NCBI GenBank assembly: GCA_963678675.1
Contig: OY783200.1
Coordinates: 10,899,431-10,963,430 of the forward strand
DNA: 64,000 nucleotides
From: Xiphydria camelus
Taxonomy: Eukaryota > Arthropoda > Insecta > Hymenoptera > Xiphydriidae
Direction: 5' to 3'
This document shows, piece after piece, positions 10,414 through 21,228 of the stretch (its first letter is position 1; each line of letters opens with the position of its first letter). Position numbers and translations under genes: made by a program. The notes beneath the pieces were generated by a model, which saw nothing but the letters and a program-made list of their open reading frames with translations, was not told the origin of the DNA and made no database searches.

Positions 10414-11730
10414 TTATGCTCCAGCGCGCGCTCCCGCTCACTTCCATCGGAAGAAGTTTTGGCGCATTTTATGAATGATGTCGAGCGGTATGAACCGATG
10501 TGTCGAATCCGTCTGTCGTGCGACGGAACATCTTATATTTTATGTATTACTAGCAGCCCGTCCCGGCTTCGCACGGGTAGATTGTGGATTGATTTTGTCC
10601 GTCCACCATTGTTTAAATACATTTTGAATACAAAACTTTTAGTATTTTTCCCGGGCTACGCAATGGTCATATTGGATTTGACCTTGACCATGACCTTCAA
10701 GGTTATATCAAGGTCAAATTAATTTTTTTTCACGTTCAAATGTGTCCTTGACCATTTTTTTCATGTTACCTTTATTGTCAGCGGAGGTCAAATTTAGGTC
10801 AAGTATAGTTCGACTTTTTGAACACCCTGTATAAGATTTACTAACTCAGAAACCTTCGCGGGCATGCGTCCAACCATTTCCCAACTTTTCATCGCAATCG
10901 GATGAACGGTTTAGGAAGGCATAATAATCATCAGTACCGGTACTTTTTGAACACCTTTTATAAGATTTACTAACTCAGAAGCCTTCGCGGGCATGGGTCC
11001 AACCATTCCCCAAAGTTTCATCGCAATCGGATGAACGGTTTAGGAAGGCATAATAATCATCCGTACCGGTACTTTTTGAACACCCTGTATAAGATTTACT
11101 AACTCAGAAACCTTCGCGGGCATGCGTCCAACCATTTCCCAACTTTTCATCGCAATCGGATGAACGGTTTAGGAAGGCATAATAATCATCAGTACCGGTA
11201 CTTTTTGAACACCTTTTATATGATTTACTAACTCAGAAACCTTCGCGGGCATGCGTCCAACCATTCCTCAAAGTTTCATCGCAATCGGATGAACGGTTTA
11301 GGAAGGCATAATAATCATCCGTACCGGTATTTTTTGAACACCCTATATAAGATTTACTAACTCAGAAACCTTCGCAGGCATGCGTCCAACCATTCCCCAA
11401 AGTTTCATCGCAATCGGATGAACGGTTTAGGAAGGCATTTGATATTACCTTAAAGGTCACGGTCAAGGTCAAATCCAATACGACCACTGGATAGCCAAGG
11501 GAAAATCCTTAAAGTTTTGTATTAAACATTTTTCTCTAAAATGTTTTCCCGTTGAGATAATCGGCCGTACCGGGACTTTTTGAACACCCTGTATAAGATT
11601 TACTAACTCAGAAACCATCGCGGGCATGCGTCCAACCATTTCCCAAAATTTCATCGCAATCGGATGAGCGGTTTAGGAAGGCATAAGAGACATACAGACA
11701 GACAGACAGACAAACATTCATTTTTATATA

Positions 11731-13779
11731 CAGTGTGTCCGTAAAGTCCCGCAACTTGCAGTTATTTCGAGAACGGAATATTTTTTCAAAAAACGCCCTG
11801 ACACGTCAACTTTTTTATTTTCCTAGCAATGTTTTGGCCTAGGTAGTTTTTCCAAAACTTGCCGCATGAAGGCGCCACGATCGATGTTATTTTTTTCTTA
11901 AATTGCAACACCTATTTTTTATTGCATTTCTGGGTAGCCACTGTTGTCCTGAGTACAGAGGTATGCCACGTGTGGGGGGTTACATGAGAAAATTTTTGAG
12001 AAAATGCAGGTTTATTATGACGAAGTAGGTTTTCATGCAAACTTGAATCGCTGCGACCGCTGTAAAAGAAGGGGGAGGGCCATCTCTGCTTATTTGGAGG
12101 AGCGCGCATGCGCCGTTGGCTTTCATAAGGATTCAGTGCCTTATTGCGGTTTTGACTCGCATTGTTTTCTCAACTCTCAATGAGATTGGACTGCCTAATA
12201 CCTGCTCTCTCGTACTTATTGCGCTTTTTGCTTTCTGCTTTGTTCAGCTTATCGCTTTTTTTTCGAGTTTCATTGAAACTCGGTAAATCAGTCTTTTTGA
12301 AGACTCTCTGGTAGTCTTGTACTTTGTCAAACCTTTCGATATGGCTAATTTTCTCAGCGAGACTGATCGGATTCAGATTCTAATGATGGTCGGTTACGGT
12401 GATCGAAGAAGAACCTATGACCAAGTTTGCACATTGTTTAATGAAACGCATCCTGATAGGCTAATATCAAAATCTACAGTAGGCAGGCTACTGCAAAAAT
12501 TTGAGGCTTCTGGTCATGTGAAAGACTTGCCAAGATCAGGCCGACCATCTTTGTCCGAGGATGATCAGCTGAACGTCTTACTGGCAGTTCAGGATAGCCC
12601 TCAGTCGTCATGTCGTCAAACGGGCAGGGATCTGCGCATAAGTAAAACGTCAGTGCATAAGGTTCTCCGTAAAAACAAATTTCACCCTTACAAGGTAAAA
12701 TTAGTTCAGGAGTTGTCAGACGACGACTTCGATCGGCGAATTGAATTTTGCGAAATAATACAAGAACTTTGTAATAATCCACATACGAATTTTGCTGGCA
12801 ACATTCTTTTTTCTGACGAGGCCTCTTTTACATTGAATGGTACGGTAAACCGACACAACTGTCGATATTGGTCGGATCAAAATCCTCACTGGGTGGAGGA
12901 AGCACATACCCAACATCCAGAAGAAGTCAATGTTTGGGCGGGCATTGTAAGAAATACAATTATAGGGCCGTTTTTTTATTGAGGGTAATCTGACTGGACA
13001 ACGTTATCTTGAACTATTGCAAAATGAGGTAGTCCCTGCTCTCGTTCAAAGATTTCCAGCGCCACAGCCAGGTGGAATTGATCCTCAGATCTGGTTCCAG
13101 CAAGACGGGGCACTACTGCACTATGCGTTGCTAGTGAGAGATTATTTAAAACAGCTGTTCCCCAATCGCTGGATAGGTCGAAGGGGTCAAATCGAATGGC
13201 CAGCGCTTTTTTTATGGGGACATCTTAAAAGCCGCGTTTATGTAAACAGGCCTCAAAATTTGGAAGACCTGAGACATCGCATTCGAGTCGAGATCCAGAC
13301 GATCACTCCAGCGGCACTAGCGAACGTACAGCGCTCGTTTGTGGAGAGAATGGCCCACTGCCAAGCAGTTCACGATGGCCACTTCGAGCAACTGCTCTAA
13401 TTGGTTACTCTTATCAACTTTTCTTTATTACTTTTTTCTTTCAGCGGTCGCAGCGAGTCAAGTTTGCCAAAATACGAAAACCTACTTCGTCATAATAAAC
13501 CTGCATTTTCTCAAAAATTTTCTCATGTAACCCCCCACACATGGCACACCGCTGTACTCAGGATAACAGTGGCTACCCAAAAATGCAATAAAAAATAGGT
13601 GTTGCAATTTAAGAAAAAAATAACATCGATCGTGGCGCCTTCATACGGCAAGTTTTGAAAAAACTACCTAGGCCAAAACATTGCTAGGAAAATAAAAAAG
13701 TTGACGTGTCAGGGCGTTTTTTGAAAAAGTATTCCGTTCTCGAAATAACTGCAAGTTGCGGGACTTTACGGACACACTG
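11731..13779 (+). mobile_element. Mariner/Tc1-family element with ~340-bp TIRs
   Basis: CAGTGTGTCCGTAAAGTCCC at 11731 is mirrored to 13779, flanked by TA on both sides. The long TIRs extend through AGCGGTCGCAGCGA-type sequence near 12050 and 13448. It carries one transposase relic and lies inside the 129-bp-array repeat. Confidence 0.9.
12341..13400 (+). pseudogene. Mariner/Tc1-family transposase, frameshifted and missing third Asp
   Basis: DNA transposases of this group cut and paste the element at TA sites using a DD(D/E) triad. The frame opens MANFLSETDRIQILMMVG; the HTH region includes SKSTVGRLLQKFEASGHV and LPRSGRPSLSEDD. The first Asp is in FSDEASFTL and the second in WFQQDGALLHY. Near 12971 a run of seven T instead of six shifts the frame (IIGPFF then stop; GNLTGQRYLELLQNE continues in the next frame). 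The usual PPRSPDLTP-type third-Asp motif is deleted, leaving IEWPALFLWGHLKSRVY. It cannot be active. Confidence 0.88.
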
Positions 13780-13865
13780 TATATAGATAGATAGATTACG
13801 AAAAAAATTACATTTTCTTGCCATCGACAATCGTAAAACAATCTGTTACCATATCAGTACCTCAG

Positions 13866-14001
13866 AGCTAAACAGTATTAACTCAATTTTTTTCGAAACC
13901 CGTATTATTTCTTCATTCTGCTATTTTCAATGTAAAATAGCAGAATGATATAATACGGTTTTTGAAAAAAAATTGTGTTAATACTGTTTAGCTCTGAGGT
14001 A
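13866..14001. repeat. Hairpin duplication in left arm of palindrome
   Basis: CCTCAGAGCTAAACAGTATT is followed by its inverse to ~14001 around a core ATTCTGCTATTTTCA/TGTAAAATAGCAGAAT. The right arm has only one copy, so this is a local inverted duplication or small foldback insertion. Confidence 0.6.
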
Positions 14002-14310
14002 TTGATATAAACAACACAACATTTTGTAACCAGAGATAACACTGGACAATAGTGATTTTGTTACTCGAACCAGAACAGGTGATTCTTATAGATATATGTG
14101 CACTAAAAACGAATTTGACTCTCAAATTGATTGTTCCTAAACAATTTTATAAAGCCAAATTTCAGTACAAGTCGATTGTTTAAGTCCGCCGCGCCACGCG
14201 CCTAAATGTATCGAAGGTCACTGCCGAAACTTGTCAGCAGAACAGAGAGCGCTACTTCTGAGCGTACTGAGCGGTAGCGGTTTATGCTCGATCTGCTGAA
14301 TGCAACCATT

Positions 14311-14449
14311 GGGTGCTTTCCATTTAACTGACACGAGTCGACACAAGTCGACACAAAATTAAACCATTGGTTCTTTCTGCTGGCGCCTGCTAATCAGTTT
14401 GTGGTTCTAATAGAAGTGTGTCGACTTGTGTCATAAATGGAAAGCACCC
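14311..14449. mobile_element. Small hairpin MITE at palindrome centre
   Basis: GGGTGCTTTCCATTTAACTG is mirrored by ATAAATGGAAAGCACCC, about 139 bp, with GTCGACACAAGTCGACACA internally. Confidence 0.6.
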
Positions 14450-16300
14450 ATTATAATACGTAAAATGAATTCACAAATACGTGTGACAGAAAAATCAAAA
14501 AACGCACGTATTGAACAATACGAGCTAAGACAAGACAAGTCGAAGGGAGCTTCTCGGCTTCGCTGTTCAGGATGTGTCAATGGTTGCAGTCAGCAGATCG
14601 AGCATAAACCGCTACCGCTCAGTACGCTCAGAAGTAGCGCTCTCTGTTCTTCTGACAACAAGTTCTGGCCGTGGCCTGCGATACATTTAGGCGCGTGGCG
14701 CAGTGGATTTAAACGATCGACTTGTCGTACTTTAGCTTTGAAAAATCGTACTTTGGGATTGAAATTTGGCTTTGTAAAATCGTTTAGAAACAATAAACTA
14801 ATGTATTAAAAAGTTCGAAAAAAAAAACATTTTTTAGTTAGTAATAGACCCGTGAATATGGCCAAAATCACCCGTTTTCTTATATTTAACTTCAAGTATT
14901 TAAAAATCCTGACGTGGTATGCAAATTTGAGAGTTAGATTCGTTTTAAGCGCACATAAATCTATAAGAGTCACCTGGTTTGGTTCGAGTAACAAAATCAC
15001 TGTTGTCTGGTGTTATCTCTGGTTACAAAATATTGAGTTGTTTATATCAGCACCTCAGAGCTAAACAGTATTAACTCCATTGCCGGTGGCAAGAAAATGT
15101 AATTTTTTTTCGTAATAATACATAAAATATAAGATGTTCCGTCGCACGACAGACGGAATTCGACACATCGGTTCACACCGCTCGACATCATTCATAAAAT
15201 GCGCCAAAACTTCTTCCGATGGAAGTGAGCGGGAGCGCTAGAGCGTAACTTTTCTTCGCTACAAAACATGGCGACCGCTACCACTTGCGCTCACTTGGAG
15301 CGCTCGGTAGAATGCGCGTTCGGCAGATTTTTGCTGCTCCACAACTGTTGCGGAGCGGAATGATCTGCTGAATGCACCCAATATTTCTCAGATAGCCATC
15401 GGTGGCGTTGAACGTAACATACTGTCGCGCCATCACCCGGCCATGCACGACTCTATTTTTTGTCGTACGAAACCGTCGCTTGAAGTTCGACACTGCTCAA
15501 CTTTCGTACGACGAAAAATACCGGCGGTCCGACAGATTTCCCCCACCACCACTTTCTGTCACAGCCAATCGGAGTGACTTATCGTATACGACAATCCGAT
15601 ATATCGGATCCGTGAAATAGGCCCCTTACGTGGTCGCCATGAGAATAGCTGACTGCTGGCGAAACATGCTTAGAAATTACTTTCGTACACCGGGACTTTC
15701 AAAAAATTATTACAAATTAACCGTGCATTTTGTCATGTAGGTTCTTGCATCAATTTTATAGTACATTTTCCCCGCTACAAATTGATAGCTTCATTTTTTT
15801 GATTGAGTAAATAATATAGGAGAAATATGAATGATTAAGGTGACTTAGGGCCAAAACTTCGATAGTTTTTAATTAATTATAAATTTTCCCGGGAATTGAT
15901 AGATGATACATTTTGATATGTTAATATTGAGATCTCCAGCTATCGATTGGTCTAATTCGTAAAATGGGGCTACTTGAAAATAGTGGGGTGACTTGAAAAT
16001 TTTGCCACAGTGCCTCTGGCAAGTGCCTGGCAAGTGAATTATTCTTTTTCTTGTACTTACTTGTACATGCAAATACATGAAAACAACAGCGATTCTTAGC
16101 AAATTTTTTTTTTAACTGGAGGGCTCCAAATTTTTTTCAAATATTGTAGGAGCTTCCTTAGTCTTGAAAGTTCACTGTAATATTTTTGATTTTATAAAAA
16201 AACTATATACCGTGGTGTGTTAGCAGAATGAAGTTTCCAAATAGTTTTATCAAGTAGCCCCGTTTTACGGTACGCATTTTTCAAAGAGGTCGCCCGAAAC

Positions 16301-16657
16301 GCCCTTCTCCGAATTCAGTATCATTTTCAGCATGTCTCCCTTGAGCTTCTCCATCACCACGAATATCCTCTCCGGCGTCTCGAACATCCTCTCGAGATTG
16401 ACGACTCCGCTGTGTGTGTGGGAGAGATTCTGCAGGATGGCTACTTCGCGCGTTCTTGAGATGGGCCTCCTGCTTGGAGGGAAAACGCAGTTTGTCGATC
16501 ACCTTTATCGCCATCGCGCGGCCGGTCTTGCGATGAACTCCGCCGTAGATGATACCAAATTGACCCGAGCTAAGAACTTCGTCCGGGAAGATGTGAAAGA
16601 GCTGCGACATGTCGGTTACGCGTTCCTCTGGCTCGGTTGTCGACTGCTCCTGCCGAC
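16301..16657 (-). pseudogene. PKD-like block 4 (kinase N-lobe)
   Basis: Contains the P-loop SSGQFG, the VAIK-type lysine (AMAIKVI), and after the 4-nt insertion [24 protein letters not shown]-coding AC repeat there looks expanded by 6 nt. Similarity ends after NSEKG. Confidence 0.7.
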
Positions 16658-16698
16658 CTGCGGAAAACGACGCGTGTTTTTCAGTATAGCCTCTGTAC

Positions 16699-16916
16699 GC
16701 GTTCGCGCGCACACTCGCGAGCTCTGAACGTATTTGCCGATCCGGAGGTGACGGGCATCAATGCCTGCCTGATACTCGTTTTCCAGGTCCTCGCCAAGTG
16801 AGCGCCAACGCCACTTTCCAGCGGCGGAAGCTGACCACTCGCATCTCCGTAGAGGGGATCTTCGCCGACGTAGTAATCGACGTTGGCCGTTCTCAACTCG
16901 AAACAATGCATCGTGC
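16699..16916 (-). pseudogene. PKD-like block 3 (end of PH domain)
   Basis: Acceptor CTTCCAG. The reading frame is open from TMHCFEL to at least PVTSGSANT. The downstream junction is unclear: GTACAG at 16698 would leave an unusually short intron. Confidence 0.65.
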
Positions 16917-16990
16917 CTGGAAGGAGAGAACGCGCGCGTTATACATCGACTAAACACGCGCAGACAATTTCTAACGATATATGTACTCAC

Positions 16991-17121
16991 GAGAATGTTG
17001 TTCCCTGGCGGCGTCGACGACTAGAATTTCAGCCAATGGAATCTCTTTGAAGTACTTGGAACTGCTGTCGTTTTGGAACAGAGATGGCCTTTGTGTCCAA
17101 TCGCCAGTAGTGTCTCTTCCT
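16991..17121 (-). pseudogene. PKD-like block 2 (middle of PH domain)
   Basis: Acceptor TTTTCAG and donor GTGAGT are intact. The reading frame changes between AIS and LFQND, consistent with loss of one CT from a CTCTCT run near 17080. Confidence 0.72.
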
Positions 17122-17399
17122 CTGAAAACACGCGAGTCTAAAAGGGCCGGTTTTACCAACACGGTATAAACGCCGTATAGCGCTATACTGAGAATAACCT
17201 GTACGCAAGCGTTTTACCACGATGGTATAAGTCTGGAATAGGATAAACTTTGGAATAAATGCAGGGATAGCTTATCCAGCAGTTTCAGCGCTGGATAAGC
17301 TAGCTATCCTCGGGATAACCTAACTTTTTGTTTGCGTCTTTATTATTCCGTGATAGAATCACAACCGTGACAGAATCATAATAATTGTTATTAGTTGTG

Positions 17400-17775
17400 A
17401 AATAGAGTTGATTGATGTGCCAGTTGTCAAATCATCATCTGATGATGAAATTGACGTCTTACAAAGAATGAGAAATCCTAGGAAAATACGTGCCCGGTAA
17501 GTAAATAAAGGATACGTATACCTACTAATTTATAACCAATATCTAATACAAAACTATTCCAGAGTTGACTATTTCGAAGAATACAATGGTTGTAGAATTC
17601 TTCACTTGATTTCGTTTGGAAAAACAAACCAGTCAGAGATTATTGGGACAAATACGACATCGCATTGCTTCGAGGTCGCCAAGAAATGCAGCAATTCAGC
17701 CAGCAACAAAATTATTGCCGACTTTAAGATTTCTTGCTTCGGGATCAATGCTAATTACTGTAGGTAATCGTTTTT
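17400..17775 (+). pseudogene. PIF/Harbinger transposase N-terminal relic
   Basis: Exon 1 reads DDEIDVLQRMRNPRKIRAR up to a GTAAGT donor. After a TTCCAG acceptor, exon 2 starts VDYFEEYNG, then in another frame gives LLGQIRHRIASRSPRN and LLPTLRFLASGSMLITVG before another GT donor. A frame change and a stop (ACT TGA) disable it. The catalytic DDE exons are absent; MTFR-like sequence begins instead. Confidence 0.7.
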
Positions 17776-17816
17776 ATCATAATGTTAAAACTTTTAATTA
17801 GTCATTATTATATGTC

Positions 17817-18254
17817 GCCACCTCTGCAACCTCCAACGACTCCTAACATCGCGAGGAGAGCTAGTTTACAGGGCTACAAGTTCATCGATCGGCATAAACC
17901 GCCACTGATCTCCCAGAAATCAATGGGCGACATACTGAAAAACATCAACAAAGTCAAAATGAAACTCGTCACAAGGTACGATTAAACAATTTTATCGCGG
18001 TAAACTTTTTATTCGCCAGGAACAAAGAGGAGTTTCGCATTGTCAGAATGTCGTGGCTGCGAAGGATTGATTTTGTTCACAGTGGGCTTTTAAACGTGTT
18101 TTTCAGATCGCCGGGTGGGAGACCTTTGCGAGCCAAACGAGAAAATAGCTCTTGCAACGACCTTCAAGAGATCTTACGGAAACGATATATCGCAATGCAA
18201 TCGCCGGACAGTAGAAATTCCACCGCGACGTTGACGTTCGATAATTCGTTCTAG
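17817..18254 (+). CDS. MTFR-like (mitochondrial fission regulator) C-terminal exons, probably captured
   Basis: Two exons joined in frame: ~17817-17975 (donor GTACGA) and 18107-18254 (acceptor TTTTTCAG, ending TAG). The first gives PPLQPPTTPNIARRASLQGY and MGDILKNINKVKMKLVTR. The second gives SPGGRPLRAKRENSS, NDLQEILRKRYIAMQSP and ends LTFDNSF. The order 'ILK-x2-N-x-VK' then 'RSPGGRP' matches, from memory, the C-terminus of MTFR1/MTFR1L-type proteins, which promote mitochondrial fission. No upstream exon or acceptor is present, and Harbinger copies flank it, so it is probably a gene fragment moved as DNA with its 131-nt intron. It has no frame lesion. It could also be the true 3' end of a nested gene. 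Confidence 0.6.
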
Positions 18255-19204
18255 ATTAAGAACTCGATGATGCTCAAGTTCTCTAGGTCGCAGCATTTTC
18301 GCGTCGATCGGTGCTCCGAGGAACGGCTATTGTAGCCTTCCTTTCCACGCGTGAGATTGAATCATGATTATAATTTTATCTGAGTCAGAGCTTTGGAGAA
18401 TCAAAATTAATAGATCTCTCTTCTTTTTTTATAAATGAGTCTTTCTCTGCGAGGTAATTTCGCACGACACATTTTAGGTTATAGTTCTTTTTTAATAGGA
18501 GGATAGAAGCTCATAGAAACGTCGGGAAAATTTTGTTTTCTCTCTTCGCTCTTTTACTCAGAAAATGCAAGTTTAAATTTAAAATTGACGCACGCGGGTC
18601 TCTAATCGCGAGAATCTCAACGGTATCCAATAATATCAACCAAAGAAGTCATCTACCATTGCATTGTCTTCTATAAGTAACATTTAAATTTATCTATAGG
18701 TAGACATTATACCTTTCTTCAATTCGCGTGATTGCAGAGTTTTCAGGAGCAGAAGTGATACATCCGTCGTACGATGTAGAATATGAAAAAATTTTAGATT
18801 TGCATTGATACACTTTTGTAAGATACCTCGGCATTAGACATCAAGTCGTACAACGCTCTTTGTATACTTTTTAGATAGGGTCGCGTATATTTAAAAAAAC
18901 GATAACATTGTACTGCTCTATGTAATCTCAGAGTAATGTCACCGCGTGATAAATCTTAAGTTGTAGCGATTTAAAAGTTTATAGATTTTAGAATATATTT
19001 TGTCCGATACGAGATTTGGATCAAATGGTGCAATTTTACGTTGTAATTACTATTATTGTGTGACGACCCTTATAGTTTTTTGAGACTGAACACATTCTTG
19101 TTGGTGAGATATCGAATGTTTGGACGTGTTTTGTACCTGATGCTTTTATCGACGACTCGAAAATAAAAGTTATTGTTACGAAAATATAAATATATTGTTA
19201 TAGA
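18255..19204 (+). other. 3' UTR-like sequence with poly(A) signal
   Basis: About 950 bp following the MTFR-like stop codon, without coding potential or recognised repeats. It ends with AATAAA at 19162-19167, just before inverted Harbinger sequence resumes near 19205. This fits the captured segment including the whole 3' end of a gene. Confidence 0.5.
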
Positions 19205-19564
19205 TATCTTTTATTTACCGGGCACGTATTTTCTTTGGATTTCTGATTCTTGGTAATACGTCAATGTCATCACGAGATGATGATTAAAAAAGTGGTACAT
19301 CAATCAACTATTTCAAAATTAATAACAATTTACCACAACGATCAGGTTATGATTATGTCATGAAAGAATAAAGACGTCAAAAACAAAAAGTTAGGTTATA
19401 CTGTGAGAATAACACAACTCCGAATTTCATTTATCGCGCCGGAACAGCTGTCAAAACGACCAAATGTCATGCGCAGTACGTACTTCTTACTACCATCCTA
19501 AAAATAATTTTAGATGGCCAACGCTTATACCTGGAATATGTATCCCAGGCAAATTTGGAGCTGG

Positions 19565-19764
19565 NNNNNNNNNNNNNNNNNNNNNNNNNNNNNNNNNNNN
19601 NNNNNNNNNNNNNNNNNNNNNNNNNNNNNNNNNNNNNNNNNNNNNNNNNNNNNNNNNNNNNNNNNNNNNNNNNNNNNNNNNNNNNNNNNNNNNNNNNNNN
19701 NNNNNNNNNNNNNNNNNNNNNNNNNNNNNNNNNNNNNNNNNNNNNNNNNNNNNNNNNNNNNNNN
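19565..19764. other. Assembly gap (200 N)
   Basis: Exactly 200 Ns, the usual placeholder for a gap of unknown size. It lies immediately before a GA dinucleotide run that probably caused the break. Confidence 0.99.

Positions 19765-19829
<65 letters not shown>
19765..19829. repeat. (GA)n microsatellite
   Basis: About 65 bp of pure GA at the right border of the gap; true length unknown because of the gap. Confidence 0.97.
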
Positions 19830-19832
<3 letters not shown>

Positions 19833-20403
19833 AAATTTATCCTCGGTATACTTATTCTAGGTATAACTTGGCTTTGGTAAAACTGGCCCTTAATGACGGA
19901 GGAAGCGAAACCGAATCAGCGCCACGTCGACCTACCATCCCGAGTCGAAATTTAAACTCTAATCTGAACCTGGAAAACCTCATTTCTTTGAAGTATTGGT
20001 TTGCCGTTGTAGGTGTAACTAATTTCGTGATCATCATGCTCAGATGATCACGAACAGGTTTAAATTAGAATTTGTGAGTACACTTCCAACTCTAATGTCG
20101 ACCTGCTGGACTTCAGACAAAATTGAAACTCTATTTCCGCCGCGTGGGGCATATACTACTCATACTTTTACAATTAAATAAACTCGTTTTTGACGTACGC
20201 CTTACAATTTTTCAATAGTACAAAGCCATAATTAGCAAGAAAAAGGTATACATTTTAATATGCATTAGACAACAAAGCAATGAATAAATTTTTTATTGTT
20301 ATTATTATTAATAACAATAAAAAGTTAAATTTATCATTAACGCCTATATTTGACTCTACAATAAATTTTTAAAGAATTCTTCGTTTTTCAATGAGAATTC
20401 CAA

Positions 20404-20497
20404 GTGGCCTGAACGGAAAGTTCAACGGGGGTCGTATACGTCTCACGCGGGCATGGAACATTCCCAGTTTCGAGGATCGCAGGTTCGAGTCCAGGTA
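20404..20497 (+). repeat. tRNA-like sequence (probable SINE head)
   Basis: A-box-like AGTGGCCTGAACGG and a B box GGTTCGAGTCC ~75 bp apart. No plausible acceptor stem pairs, so it is not a functional tRNA. Confidence 0.4.
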
Positions 20498-20572
20498 GGG
20501 TCTGAAAAAAAACCGTTACTGGCCGGCGCGGGCGGGTTGACAGGCCTACCCTCAGGCGGGTTGACAGGCCTA

Positions 20573-20921
20573 CCCGTATGTCCCACTCTGTACGGGCCAG
20601 TTTGAAGTTACCTTCGGGGAGGCTTGGTCGGTACTTGAGTCATTTAATACCGGTAGAAGTCGAGTCGGTAATTAGAGTTGGTGTCAATTTGGGTGATCGA
20701 AGTGTCTAACTTCGAAATTATGAATTTGTGAATCATGGAAATTACTCACCATTATTCACAAATTCATAATTTCGAGGTTAGACCCTTCGATCTCCCGAAT
20801 TGACACCAACTCTAACTACCGACTCGACTTCTACCGGTATTAAATGTTTCGATTACCGACCAAACCTCCCTGAAGGTAACTCTCAAACTGGCCCGCACAG
20901 AGTGCAGGGACATACGGTATG
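20573..20921. mobile_element. Palindromic MITE, family C
   Basis: CCGTATGTCCCACTCTGTAC is mirrored by ACATACGGT at ~20921; arms share CCAGTTTGAAGTTACCTTCG, GGTAGAAGTCGAGTCGG and AATTATGAATTTGTGAA. About 350 bp. A half copy is at 8737-8830. Confidence 0.8.
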
Positions 20922-21099
20922 GACGTATACCGACTGATAGGCCTATGGACGTATACCGACTGGATAGGCCTATGGACATATACCGACTGATGGCGACACC
21001 ATTTTTTTTCACCACAGCTCGAGGTGAGGTCCATGAGGTCCAAATGAGAATTATGAAAACCTCATTTGGACCTAAACTTGCGAAGAGTGGAAATATTCA

Positions 21100-21228
21100 C
21101 GCAGTTTAGGTTCAAATTAGGTTTTCATTGCACAGACATCCGGATCTTGAAAACCAACTTTCACCCTCGAGATCCTCAGTGAGGATCCAGAGGTTCAAAT
21201 TAGAATTTAAATTTCGACTCGGGATCGG
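21100..21228. repeat. Repeat abutting PKD-like block 1
   Basis: Contains TCCCGAGTCGAAATTTAAA-type sequence in inverse orientation; a second copy is at 19940-19985. It replaces the splice donor of the neighbouring block. Confidence 0.5.

Larger units (their letters stand above)
10551..13797. mobile_element. Interspersed repeat with 129-bp array, split by a mariner-family element
   Basis: Starts TAGCAGCCCGTCCCGGCTTC and ends with GACAGACAGACA then TATATAGATAGATAGATTA; flanked by ATTAC-like duplications. About five units of 129 bp (TACCGGTACTTTTTGAACAC, ACCTTCGCGGGCATGCGTCC, GCAATCGGATGAACGGTTTA) lie at ~10800-11690. Another copy is at 26199-27443. The GC-rich start and simple-repeat tail recall common arthropod interspersed repeats; class not assigned. 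Confidence 0.7.
9473..15949. mobile_element. Giant palindrome / foldback element, 6.5 kb
   Basis: The left arm (from TCAATCGATAGATGGAG, 9473) is mirrored by the right arm ending at 15949. Shared blocks include TTCCCGGGAAAATTTATAAT, CGCTCCGCAACAGTTGTGGA, CTTCCATCGGAAGAAGTTTT and ACTGTTTAGCTCTGAGGT. The centre lies near 14310-14450. The right arm is ~1.5 kb; the left is ~4.8 kb because of insertions (10080-10413, 10551-13797 and an extra hairpin at 13866-14001). The central part of the family reappears at 45408-46092. Confidence 0.85.
17146..19891. mobile_element. PIF/Harbinger inverted composite enclosing MTFR-like exons
   Basis: The ends are GGGCCGGTTTTACCAA (from 17147) and its near-inverse TTGGTAAAACTGGCCC (to ~19891), with TAA-type flanks. 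The left part carries a transposase relic. The right part (19205-19400) is an inverted copy of the left part's 17330-17520. Between them lie two MTFR-like coding exons and a 3' UTR. A 200-N gap (19565-19764) and a GA repeat interrupt the right arm. It sits between two exon blocks of the PKD-like pseudogene. Confidence 0.7.

Noticed and set aside
16332..16727. 131-residue plus-strand frame opposite the PKD-like kinase block
   Set aside because: Antisense shadow of the minus-strand PKD-like sequence, which matches a known family.
18048..18254. MSWLRRIDFVHS as the start of the MTFR-like protein
   Set aside because: Splicing 17975 to 18107 gives the conserved VTR-SPGGRP join; the MSWLRR segment is intronic.
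19464..19880. Open frames across the N gap and GA repeat (RERERE)
   Set aside because: Created by the gap and dinucleotide repeat.
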